Shown: piece by piece, positions 26,301 through 32,814 of the stretch
Layout of the letters: each line of letters opens with the position of its first letter
Numbering within the stretch: the first letter of the stretch is position 1
Assembly (NCBI GenBank): GCA_023382455.1
Contig: JAHDVX010000004.1
Coordinates: 111,768-175,767 of the forward strand
DNA from: Flavobacteriales bacterium
GTDB taxonomy: Bacteria > Bacteroidota > Bacteroidia > Flavobacteriales_F > PHOS-HE28
Direction: 5' to 3'
Length of the DNA: 64,000 nucleotides
Position numbers and translations under genes: made by a program
Notes under the pieces: generated by a model
What the model saw: only the letters and a program-made list of their open reading frames with translations
Told to the model about the DNA's origin: nothing
Databases searched by the model: none

Positions 26301-26473
26301 ATTTCGTCTGCGAGCACCGGGGCCAGGTCGAGGCCAAGAACAAGGGGCGCATCGATATGTACTTCATCCGGCGACTGAAGCCGGAATTCAGTGCAGATCC
26401 CGAAGGCACCACTCCCAACCAGCGGTTCCTGGAGGCCATGGGCCTGGAAAGGGAAACGATACTGGCGGGTTGA
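23336..26473 (+). CDS. Membrane beta-propeller (Reg_prop/Y_Y_Y) class III adenylyl cyclase
   Basis: A 1045-residue protein. Signal sequence GRSLLLLAGIGLSFPGFAQ. About 13 Reg_prop repeats follow (pattern GxxWxGTxxGL: LIWIGTEAGL, IWVGTWDNGL, HVWIGTEDGGL and others) to about residue 640, then a Y_Y_Y domain (YQYYLDGLDQDW...LPAGNYVFKVKA), a membrane helix near 750-770, a coiled coil, LLLNILPKAVSDELR, and a class III cyclase domain. Metal aspartates are Asp842 (FTDMKGF) and Asp886 (IGDSY); the EKIKTIGD lysine with Asp955 (YDIWGD) predicts ATP; Asn962 and Arg966 are the transition-state pair. All catalytic residues are present. A periplasmic sensor making cAMP is inferred. The start at 23336 (or 23342) lies beyond the MITE-like element, although the frame stays open through it. 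Confidence 0.85.
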   Translation: MAMGGLRGRSLLLLAGIGLSFPGFAQHYFFENIAVRDGLPASKVYAELQDSSGLIWIGTEAGLASYDGLKVKAYSDADGLATNGARCLFLDRDQRLWAGHLGGGISLGEGNRFRTVKLAEGQSTHDITGIAQDASGAIWVATFGSGAMRIAEVTTGGPAKAERFGEKQGIGDRITGITRLNDGKLLFLEAQGGMKIWDLEKAAFIAYNPRGMPTLMGITCIFQDSRDRLWVGTQNTGAVCLDIKEGKAVTYDISTAMPSNFIMAFGEDGQGNIWVGTWDNGLARIEPNGIRRFNMGNGTHSQRMRCLARDREGNMLIGTHDAGLEIFKGDRFRSFTEADHLVDKQVWAILNTREGHLWFGTNGGITILSAEPNGISTVRHLTMQDGQLTSNHVRALVEDAEGHVWIGTEDGGLFDFNPGNFRPSYNMEVAGSIAENKVTALATGATGELWVGTINGLVHVERGKLPVLLHVPDGLPGEHVTALYRDRKGAVWVGAAGAGISRITDGKAVPIKLASPISPTSLTEDAQGRLWVGTEGQGVLVLQNGALKANYNVDDGLSSNSIRSLASTKDGHVWIGTSQGLSEWQPEHDRFVRYTERSGFTGIEAKPNSVAVDDQGNLWFGTANGAMSIAPHSDPGKAVPPLVAIRGLKVNLVDRPLEEDLELSHAQSNIRIEFGSVSLDDPQAVRYQYYLDGLDQDWQPLTEDVDVHYPSLPAGNYVFKVKAMGMTGLFSTRPAELHFTILPPWYRSWWFLSIVGFVLVSGTVSYVKLRERQLRMRNVVLERKVEERTAEVRAKSDEIAGQKVRIEELLLNILPKAVSDELRDTGKATAKRFDHVTVMFTDMKGFTTMAEKMTPEQLVAELDECFVRFDRITARYGIEKIKTIGDSYMSACGLPMPVKHHALRAVMAALDVRQEMVRWQAESNGTGRMPWVLRIGLHSGPVVAGVVGRRKFAYDIWGDTVNTASRMESSGAPGEVNVSGTTHELVKDHFVCEHRGQVEAKNKGRIDMYFIRRLKPEFSADPEGTTPNQRFLEAMGLERETILAG

Positions 26474-26700
26474 TCAAGCTTGCATCGAAAGTGCCGGGGG
26501 CCGTTCCGTCAGTAGGCCGGTGCCGCATTCGGTGCACGGCCTTATGCACTTGCCTTTTACCCCGCCAGGCATCATTGGACCGTTTGCAGAGTAGTCAAGT
26601 CATAAGCCGCGCTCCGCGGTACGCCAAGACCCGATCCTGCCGGAATATCGCTCCCAGGTGATACGCACAAATCTTGAAAGGGCGGGCTTCACCAAGCGGG

Positions 26701-27486
26701 TCAGCGCTTCACGATCCGCCGGGTGATCATCCGGTCCGCGCCGTGCACGCGCAACAGATAGGCCCCCTTGCTCAGCGTGGTCATGTCCAGCGGAAAGCGC
26801 ACCGTTCCCGAGGCAGCCGGGCGGTTCTCTTTCCAAACGACCTGGCCAGCGGAGTTCAATAATTCCAGCTGAAGGTCCTGCGCTTTGTGCAGGTCCAAGG
26901 CGATCATCGTGGTCTTGTCCACCGGGTTGGGTACCACGGCCAGGCCCGAATCACCGAACTCGCCGGCCACGACGCCGGTGGTGATGTCGCCATAGATGAC
27001 GCCCGTCTCATCCACGCCGCCAAGGGCGAGGTAGTAATCCGCGTTGTTCAGGCCGGTCCACGTGTTGTTTACCAGGCTGAACTCCGCCGTTCCGGTCACC
27101 GGGATGGTCATCACCGTGTACTCCTGCCCGGCCACCCAGTTGGTGGGGATCCATTGCATGGGCGTCATGCCAAAGCCCACGAAGATCTGGTAGCGGTCGC
27201 CGCCATTGTCCTGCTCGCCGCCGCTGCGGCTGATGGGGATGTAGGTGCTGGACGGTTGCTCCTGTTGGATGGCTCCCAAGTGGGCTTCCGTGGAGGCATC
27301 CCACTTGATGGTGAACACCAGGCTGCTCACCATGCCGTCGAAGCTGGCGTTCGGACGCAGCTTCACCTCAAGCTGACCGTTATCGCCGGCGCTCATGGTG
27401 ATGTCCACCGTGGCGGCTTGCAAGGTGGCTACCGTGCCCAAGGCGGCTGCGAGGAGCAGGGGTTTGCGGAGGGACAGTGTGTTCAT
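26701..27486 (-). CDS. Secreted protein with T9SS type A sorting domain
   Basis: A 261-residue protein. The start at 27486 gives the signal sequence MNTLSLRKPLLLAAALGTVA; a consensus promoter lies 18 bp upstream. The mature part, TVDITMSAGDNGQLEVKLRPN, resembles a cohesin-like or beta-sandwich domain of about 160 residues containing VFTIKWDASTEAHLG. The C-terminus, VVPNPVDKTTMIALDLH...GAYLLRVHGADRMITRRIVKR, is a T9SS sorting signal. There is no catalytic motif and the role is unknown. The 227 bp between this stop and the cyclase stop hold no gene. Confidence 0.75.
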   Translation of the reverse strand: MNTLSLRKPLLLAAALGTVATLQAATVDITMSAGDNGQLEVKLRPNASFDGMVSSLVFTIKWDASTEAHLGAIQQEQPSSTYIPISRSGGEQDNGGDRYQIFVGFGMTPMQWIPTNWVAGQEYTVMTIPVTGTAEFSLVNNTWTGLNNADYYLALGGVDETGVIYGDITTGVVAGEFGDSGLAVVPNPVDKTTMIALDLHKAQDLQLELLNSAGQVVWKENRPAASGTVRFPLDMTTLSKGAYLLRVHGADRMITRRIVKR

Positions 27487-27504
27487 CTTCCGGGGATTAA
27501 CACG

Positions 27505-27535
27505 CAAATGTACAAGGCTGCCCACTGGGATGCAA
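27505..27535 (-). promoter_or_regulatory. Promoter TTG-20 bp-TACATTTG for the T9SS cargo gene
   Basis: On the minus strand TTG (27535-27533), 20 bases, then TACATTTG (27512-27505), a full TAnnTTTG match 18 bases before the ATG. Confidence 0.6.
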
Positions 27536-27555
27536 CGTGATCCGGAGCGAGTTCT

Positions 27556-28218
27556 TCACAATCGCCCCAAAGGCCGATGCGGAGGCAGGGGATGGCCAAG
27601 GACAGCCCGGAATTCGGCGATCATCATGGCGGTTGCGCCCCACACCACTTCGCCGTTCACATTCCAGTAAAGGGCTTCGCGCATGGACCCGTCGAGACCC
27701 ATGCGGAACGTCTTGCTGTGCAGGATGTCTTTGCGCAGGAGTTCGCTGACCGGGACATCAATCAGGGCGGCCACCTCGCGTGGGTCTGGCCGCAAGGGGC
27801 CTAGTTGCGGGGCCCAGGCCACCACGGGAGTCACCAGGGTGCGGCTCGGCGGGATGTGGATGCGGGTCAGTTCACCGAGCACCTCGAAGTCCTTGGTGTC
27901 CGCGCCGGTTTCCTCGGCAAATTCCCGCAAGGCGGTGGCTTGCAAGGAGGCATCGGAAGCTTCACGCTTGCCGCCCGGAAAAGCCACTTGGCCACTGTGT
28001 ACGCCCTTGTACACGGGCCTGCGCATGAGCAGGGTGTGGGTGGTGTCGCCCATGGGATGCACCAGGATCAGCACGGCGCTTTCGCGCGGCGGGGGTACCA
28101 AGGCGAGGGCCTGTTCGATACTGGGCCTCGGATATCCGCTCAAGTCCGCGAAGGCCGCATGGCCGGGCAGCGGGCGCAGAAGGGCGGTGCGCAGCGCGGA
28201 TGCGGACAGGTCGGGCAT
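27556..28218 (-). CDS. Nudix hydrolase, CoA pyrophosphatase-like
   Basis: A 220-residue Nudix enzyme. The Nudix box is GGKREASDASLQATALREFAEETG (residues 82-105), written here only as a pattern G-x5-E-x7-REFAEETG. The preceding VHSGQVAFPGG is characteristic of the CoA pyrophosphatase subgroup (NudL/YeaB), which cleaves CoA and its derivatives to phosphopantetheine and adenosine 3',5'-bisphosphate. Its ATG shares one base with the stop of the upstream TPR lipoprotein (TGATG), so the two are probably co-translated. Confidence 0.88.
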   Translation of the reverse strand: MPDLSASALRTALLRPLPGHAAFADLSGYPRPSIEQALALVPPPRESAVLILVHPMGDTTHTLLMRRPVYKGVHSGQVAFPGGKREASDASLQATALREFAEETGADTKDFEVLGELTRIHIPPSRTLVTPVVAWAPQLGPLRPDPREVAALIDVPVSELLRKDILHSKTFRMGLDGSMREALYWNVNGEVVWGATAMMIAEFRAVLGHPLPPHRPLGRL

Positions 28219-28700
28219 CAGGGGGCAAGTGCCTTGGCCAATTGCGCGGCCTGCTGGCGGTAGGTGTGCGGCTTGGCCGCGATCTCCCGGGCTTTCCAGC
28301 CGGCCCGGGCCGTATCACCCTCGCACAGCCAGCACAACGTGTTGTACCAGTCCACCTGGTCGCTGTACATGCGGTCGCGGGAGTTCTCCAGGAAATCCAG
28401 GTGCATCTCCGCCTTGTAGGGGTCGCCTTCCGCCAACAGCACGTTGACCAGGTAGATGCGCGCTGCGGCGTTGCGCGGGTCGCGATCCACCACCCGCTGC
28501 AGCCCGGGCATGGCTTCGGCGTATTGCCCTTTGGCATACAGGGCCATCGCATCCAGGAACTCGCCGTTGAGCTTGTTGCGGGCCCGTTGGCTTACGAGGT
28601 CCGGGTACGGGGTGAAAAAACGGTTGCAAAGCCGTTCGTGGCTGGAGGAACTGCAGGAAGTGATCAACACGGCGAGGACCGCTGCGGCGAGGGAGCGCAT
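28218..28700 (-). CDS. Small TPR lipoprotein
   Basis: A 160-residue protein starting MRSLAAAVLAVLITSC, a lipoprotein signal with lipobox LITSC; an ATG three codons upstream is the alternative. The mature part holds two or three TPR-like helical hairpins: GEFLDAMALYAKGQYAEAMPGLQRVVDRDP, in pieces, and YLVNVLLAEGDPYKAEMHLDFL. The role is unknown, probably in a periplasmic protein-protein contact. It lies 41 bp after the second signal peptidase gene and overlaps the Nudix start, so it belongs to the end of the DUF5683-dapB-lepB run. Confidence 0.72.
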   Translation of the reverse strand: MRSLAAAVLAVLITSCSSSSHERLCNRFFTPYPDLVSQRARNKLNGEFLDAMALYAKGQYAEAMPGLQRVVDRDPRNAAARIYLVNVLLAEGDPYKAEMHLDFLENSRDRMYSDQVDWYNTLCWLCEGDTARAGWKAREIAAKPHTYRQQAAQLAKALAP

Positions 28701-28741
28701 GGGGTGCAAGTTACCGCTCCTGGTCCGGGTTCAGGGCATCA

Positions 28742-29683
28742 TCATCGCCGCAGCCCCAGGAGCCATCGACCGGTGGGACCATCCCCGGCCACGGTCCGCG
28801 CATTGAGCAGCACAAAGCCGCCCCGGCCCACCACATGGTCCGCCGGCACGAAGCCCCAGTAGCGCGAATCGGAGCTGTGGTCGCGGCTGTCGCCGAGCAC
28901 GAAGAAGTAGTCCTGCCGGATCACATAGCGGTCGGCCTTGTCCCCGTTGATCTGCAGCTCCCGGTCGGCCACGGAGACCCGGTTGTGCTCATACCGGCTG
29001 ATTATCCGGTCGTAGATGGTCAGGTTGTGCAACGTCAGGTTCACCGTATCGTTCCTGGCCGGCACGTGCAGCGGTCCGTAGTTGTCGTTGTTCCACCGGA
29101 AGTTGGGGCCGAAAGGGAAGAGGTTGCCGGCCCCGGCCCGCGTACTGCCGCGGGGGGCGACATCGGCCACGCCCGGCTGCTGCTCCAGTTTCTTGGCCAG
29201 TTCCGCGTTCAGCGGAAGGTCCAGCAGGGTGTGGCCAGGCAACACGAAGTCCTCCGGAAGCCCGAGATCATGGAGCAGGCCGGCCGAGCCGGTATCACTG
29301 GTCAGGCGCACTTTCCAGCGGGCGGTTTCGAGCGGGCTGCGCGGTACCCGTTTGCCGTTGACAATGAGCTGACCGTCGCGCAATTCCACTTCATCGCCGG
29401 GCATGCCCGCAATGCGTTTCACCAGCAGCTGACGCCGGGCCATGGGGCGGTCATCCTGCAAGGGGTCGTGGAACACCATGATGTCGCCCCGATGCAACCC
29501 GGTCCACAAGGGCCAGCGCTCCACGCCGACCAGGTCGCCTGGGAGCAATGTGGCGTACATGCTCGTGCTGCGCACGGTGACCCAGCGCATAACCAGCACA
29601 TGCACTACCAAAAGCAGCGCGACAGCGATCAGGAAGGCTTTGCCCCATTCGGGGATCCGGCCCCAAACGGACAAGGGTCTCAT
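28742..29683 (-). CDS. lepB: Signal peptidase I, second copy (S26)
   Basis: A 313-residue type I signal peptidase that removes signal peptides at the inner membrane. One N-terminal helix (AFLIAVALLLVVHVLVMRWV) is followed by the catalytic Ser in STSMYATLLPGD and the general-base Lys in LLVKRIAGMPGDEV. The GDSRDHSSDSRYWGFV box lies near the C-terminus. The start MRPLSVWGRIPEW at 29683 overlaps the stop of the upstream lepB by ATGA. This copy lacks the extra N-terminal membrane domain of its neighbour. Confidence 0.9.
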   Translation of the reverse strand: MRPLSVWGRIPEWGKAFLIAVALLLVVHVLVMRWVTVRSTSMYATLLPGDLVGVERWPLWTGLHRGDIMVFHDPLQDDRPMARRQLLVKRIAGMPGDEVELRDGQLIVNGKRVPRSPLETARWKVRLTSDTGSAGLLHDLGLPEDFVLPGHTLLDLPLNAELAKKLEQQPGVADVAPRGSTRAGAGNLFPFGPNFRWNNDNYGPLHVPARNDTVNLTLHNLTIYDRIISRYEHNRVSVADRELQINGDKADRYVIRQDYFFVLGDSRDHSSDSRYWGFVPADHVVGRGGFVLLNARTVAGDGPTGRWLLGLRR

Positions 29684-31236
29684 CGCACCCGGGTGAACAA
29701 CCGCTTCCACCGGATGCCGGTGGGGAAGCCGCCTTTCTCGGGATCCACCGTGAGCCAGACGAGCACCGCCTTGCCCACCACGTGGTCGAAGGGTACGAAG
29801 CCCCAGAACCGGGAATCCTGCGAGCGGTGGCGGTTGTCGCCCATCATCCAGTAGTAATCCTGCTTGAAGGTATAGCTGTCGGCCTTCTCACCGTTGATCC
29901 AGATGGCTCCGTCGCGCTCCTCCAGGGTATTCCCCTCATAGGCGGTGATGGCCCTCCGGTAGAGGGGCAGGTTCAGCGGGGTCAGTTTCACGGTGGCGCC
30001 GGTCTTGGGGATCCACAGGGGGCCGAAGTTGTCCTCGCTCCAGTCGTATCGCGGGTCGTTGGGGAAGATGGGCCAATGATCCCGTTCGCCGTAAATGCCC
30101 TTGGGCTTGTCCTCGCGCTCCATGGCCGTTACGTTGCCGAATTTGCTCAAGGCCGCTGCATTGGCCCGGGTCAACGGCATGTTGGCCGTACCGTTCTCCT
30201 CCGCCACATCGGTGGTGGTGATATCGTATTTCTCCTTCAGGATGTTCTTGTTGAAGCTGTCCTTGATGGTGAAGTCGTAGGCGAACTGGCCGGTGGCCAC
30301 CAGGGAGTCGGGTTTGCCATCCACGAACACCAGGCCGTGCCGCACCTCGAGTGTCTCACCTGGAAGCCCCACACAGCGCTTGATGTAGTTCTCCTGCTTG
30401 TCCGTGGGCCGGATCAGGATGCCGCCGGTGGGCCGGCTGGCCTGCCTTCCGTCCGGCAGGGTGAACACCACGCGCCCGCGTTCCACCAGGTTCTTGCGGC
30501 CGCTCATCCGTGCGAGCTGGTAGTAGCTCATGTTCTGGAAATTGGCCACCACCGTATCCCCTTCCGGGAAGTTGAACACCACGGCATCGTTGCGCTCGGG
30601 TTTGCCGAATCCCGGCAGGCGCATGTAGGGCAGCTCAAACCAGTTGGTGAAACTGGGGGTGTGGGCCGTGAGCGGCAGGGTGTGGTGCGTAAAGGGGAAG
30701 GTCACCGGCGTCATGGGCAGGCGCGGGCCGTAGCTGAGCTTGCTTACGAAGAGGTAGTCGCCCACCAGCAGCGATTTCTCCATGGATTCCGTGGGGATGG
30801 TAAAGGCCTCGAAAGTGAACGTGCGGAAGGTGGTGGCCACGATCACCGCGAAGAGGATGGCGTCGCCCCATTGCCCCAGCATGTTGCGCTTGTGCTGCCC
30901 GGGCAGGATGGGGCCCACCCATTTCTCCGCCCCGAAGGCCAGCCGCGGAAGCTCCACCCAGGGAAGCACCACCATGAACACGTGCTCCTTCAGGCTGCGC
31001 TTTCCCAAGGCGATGCTGGTGTTCACGTTGTAGATGATCAGCATCAGCAGGTTCACGCCGGGGGCGAGCAGCAGGATCAGCCAGTACCAGGGCTTTCCCA
31101 GGATCTTGTTCCATACGTACAGGTTGAGCAGGGGAACGGCCCCTTTCCAAGCCGGCACGCCGGCCTTGGCGAAAACCTTCGGCAGACAGATGAACAACAA
31201 GAGGATGTAAAGGGCGAGCAACAGCCAAGCGATCAT
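29680..31236 (-). CDS. lepB: Signal peptidase I with N-terminal DUF5684-like membrane domain (S26)
   Basis: A 518-residue protein. The first 120 residues hold about three helices (MIAWLLLALYILLLFICLPK, WYWLILLLAPGVNLLMLIIY, and one around LKEHVFMVVLPWVELP), a DUF5684-like region common in Bacteroidota signal peptidases. The S26 domain follows, with the catalytic Ser in PTESMEKSLLVGDY, the Lys in YIKRCVGLPGE, and GDNRHRSQDSRFWGFV. A large insertion between the boxes makes it longer than the classical LepB. The start at 31236 is chosen because the first helix begins there. It sits between dapB and the second copy. Confidence 0.92.
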   Translation of the reverse strand: MIAWLLLALYILLLFICLPKVFAKAGVPAWKGAVPLLNLYVWNKILGKPWYWLILLLAPGVNLLMLIIYNVNTSIALGKRSLKEHVFMVVLPWVELPRLAFGAEKWVGPILPGQHKRNMLGQWGDAILFAVIVATTFRTFTFEAFTIPTESMEKSLLVGDYLFVSKLSYGPRLPMTPVTFPFTHHTLPLTAHTPSFTNWFELPYMRLPGFGKPERNDAVVFNFPEGDTVVANFQNMSYYQLARMSGRKNLVERGRVVFTLPDGRQASRPTGGILIRPTDKQENYIKRCVGLPGETLEVRHGLVFVDGKPDSLVATGQFAYDFTIKDSFNKNILKEKYDITTTDVAEENGTANMPLTRANAAALSKFGNVTAMEREDKPKGIYGERDHWPIFPNDPRYDWSEDNFGPLWIPKTGATVKLTPLNLPLYRRAITAYEGNTLEERDGAIWINGEKADSYTFKQDYYWMMGDNRHRSQDSRFWGFVPFDHVVGKAVLVWLTVDPEKGGFPTGIRWKRLFTRVR

Positions 31237-31299
31237 GCGGAAAGGTTCAGATGTGGGTGCAAGGTGCGCACACGGCGCGGCATCCGGGGCTAAAAGTTG

Positions 31300-31307
31300 C
31301 AAATGTA
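31300..31307 (-). promoter_or_regulatory. -7 element TACATTTG between dapB and lepB
   Basis: A full TAnnTTTG match 63 bases before the lepB start, overlapping the 78-bp dapB-lepB gap and suggesting an internal promoter. No TTG is seen at -33. Confidence 0.4.
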
Positions 31308-31314
31308 CCGTGGC

Positions 31315-32037
31315 TCATCGGAGCGGACCGAGCACGTCGGCCATGGTGTGCAGGCCCGTGCGCCCGCGCAGCCATTCGGCGGCCACTACGGCGCCCACGG
31401 CGAAACCGGTGCGCCCGAAAGCCTCGTGTACCAAGGTGATCCGGTCCCCTGCGGATTCCCATCGCACCTCATGCGTTCCCGGAACCTCACCGGTACGCAT
31501 GCTGCGGATGGGCACCCGGCCGTTGTCGGGCGCTCCGCCGTCGTCCCCGGTCAAGGCCCAGCCGGTATAGCGGCCGGATCCCTTCACGATGCCGTCCGCC
31601 AAGGTGATCGCAGTGCCGCTGGGGGCGTCCAACTTGTGCACATGATGGATCTCGGTGATGCCGGCGGCATAGTTCGCATGCGCACCCATCAATGCGGCCA
31701 GGTGCTGGTTCAGCCGGAAGAAGAGATTGACCCCGATGCTGAAGTTGCTGGCCCAAAGGAGGCTTCCCCGGTGTGCTTCCACCAGGGCCTCCACTTCGGC
31801 CAGCCGGTCGTACCACCCCGTGGTGCCCACCACCACGGGCACGCCGTGGGCCAGGCAGAGGCGCATGTTGTCCATGGCGGTCCCGGGCCGGCTGAACTCG
31901 ATGGCCACCTCGGCTCCTGTGGGCGGCGTGCCGGCATTGTGCTGGTCCACGCGCAAGACCACTTCGTGCCCGCGCTGCAAGGCCGCCGCTTCAATGGCCT
32001 TGCCCATTCTTCCGTATCCGTACAGCGCGATCTTCAT
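31315..32037 (-). CDS. dapB: 4-hydroxy-tetrahydrodipicolinate reductase
   Basis: A 240-residue NAD(P)H-dependent reductase of lysine and diaminopimelate synthesis, hence needed for peptidoglycan. The N-terminal nucleotide motif is GYGRMGKAIE, GTTGWYD lies in the middle, and the catalytic region is EIHHVHKLDAPSGTA with its two histidines and the Lys. The C-terminal FAVGAVVAAEWLRGRTGLHTM matches the family. It overlaps the DUF5683 gene by 4 bp. Confidence 0.95.
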   Translation of the reverse strand: MKIALYGYGRMGKAIEAAALQRGHEVVLRVDQHNAGTPPTGAEVAIEFSRPGTAMDNMRLCLAHGVPVVVGTTGWYDRLAEVEALVEAHRGSLLWASNFSIGVNLFFRLNQHLAALMGAHANYAAGITEIHHVHKLDAPSGTAITLADGIVKGSGRYTGWALTGDDGGAPDNGRVPIRSMRTGEVPGTHEVRWESAGDRITLVHEAFGRTGFAVGAVVAAEWLRGRTGLHTMADVLGPLR

Positions 32038-32618
32038 GGGTGGAGCGGTAGGGGCCGTGGTGCCCGGTTGAAGGAGAGGGAAACGGAGATCCCGGCGGCT
32101 CCTTGTGCGGCAAGGTCCAAGGCCGGTGCAGCGTTCAGGCTGAGGTCATCGCTGACGTCGAAGCGCACGAAGTAGCCGTCCACCGTGGCATCAATGATGT
32201 TCAGTGCATACACCAGGCCGATCGCCACGTAGCTGAGGTCGCGCCAGCGTTGGTAGGTGTCGGCCACGCTGCGCAGCTGGTCGGCGCCGTACGCCCCGTG
32301 AAACTCATCCTCGCGGCCGTTCACCACGTCAAGGTAGGCGGTCTTGTAGCGTTGGAACTCCCGGTTGTTCTCGCGGATGAACCAATAGGACACACCCAGT
32401 CCGCCCAGCACAATGGGCACTTTCCAGTACTTGCGGTTGTACACCTGGCCGGCGCCCGGAAGGATCGCCGAGTAAAGTGCGGCTCGCCCGGGCCTGTGGC
32501 GTGCGCGCCAATCGGTGGTGCCGGTGCTGTCCCCATCGGCCTCCGCAACCAGCGGTTGGGCCATGGCCTGAGCGAAAAGCCCGCCCATCAGCAACAGGAG
32601 CAGCATGCACCGGCGCAT
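32034..32618 (-). CDS. DUF5683 family membrane protein
   Basis: A 194-residue protein of a Bacteroidota family of unknown function. After a signal-like start (MRRCMLLLLLMGGLFAQAMA) comes the family core RAALYSAILPGAGQVYNRKYWKVPIVLGGLG, with a hydrophobic helix and the conserved PGAGQVYNRKYWK word, and later YVAIGLVYALNIIDATVDGYF. It is the first gene of the minus-strand run DUF5683, dapB, lepB, lepB, which is common in this phylum. A GATCTTTG word only 4 bp before the ATG is one mismatch from the -7 element. Confidence 0.9.
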   Translation of the reverse strand: MRRCMLLLLLMGGLFAQAMAQPLVAEADGDSTGTTDWRARHRPGRAALYSAILPGAGQVYNRKYWKVPIVLGGLGVSYWFIRENNREFQRYKTAYLDVVNGREDEFHGAYGADQLRSVADTYQRWRDLSYVAIGLVYALNIIDATVDGYFVRFDVSDDLSLNAAPALDLAAQGAAGISVSLSFNRAPRPLPLHP

Positions 32619-32757
32619 GGGGCAAAGATCGCTGCCCGCGCTGAACCGGCCGCCATCCGCCGCACCGGGACCTGCTCATCGAGGTTCATGCAAGGGGGCA
32701 TTCAAGAAGAATCGCGGTAGAGACCAACGGCATCGGGTTGCGTGGCGCGGATCGGCT

Positions 32758-32764
32758 ATCTTGC
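32758..32764 (+). promoter_or_regulatory. Promoter-like TATCTTG with TTG at 32739 before comEC
   Basis: TTG (32739-32741), 16 bases, then TATCTTG, 50 bases before the comEC start. The same TATCTTG precedes the acyltransferase gene at 38315. Confidence 0.35.
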
Positions 32765-32814
32765 CATGGACTGCGGGGAGGGAGCGCTCCAACCTGTTTC
32801 CGGCGTTGCTTGGG

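Noticed and set aside
26474..26700. Short open frames between the cyclase and the T9SS cargo genes
   Set aside because: All are under 70 codons, overlap each other in different frames and lack promoter-like elements or motifs.
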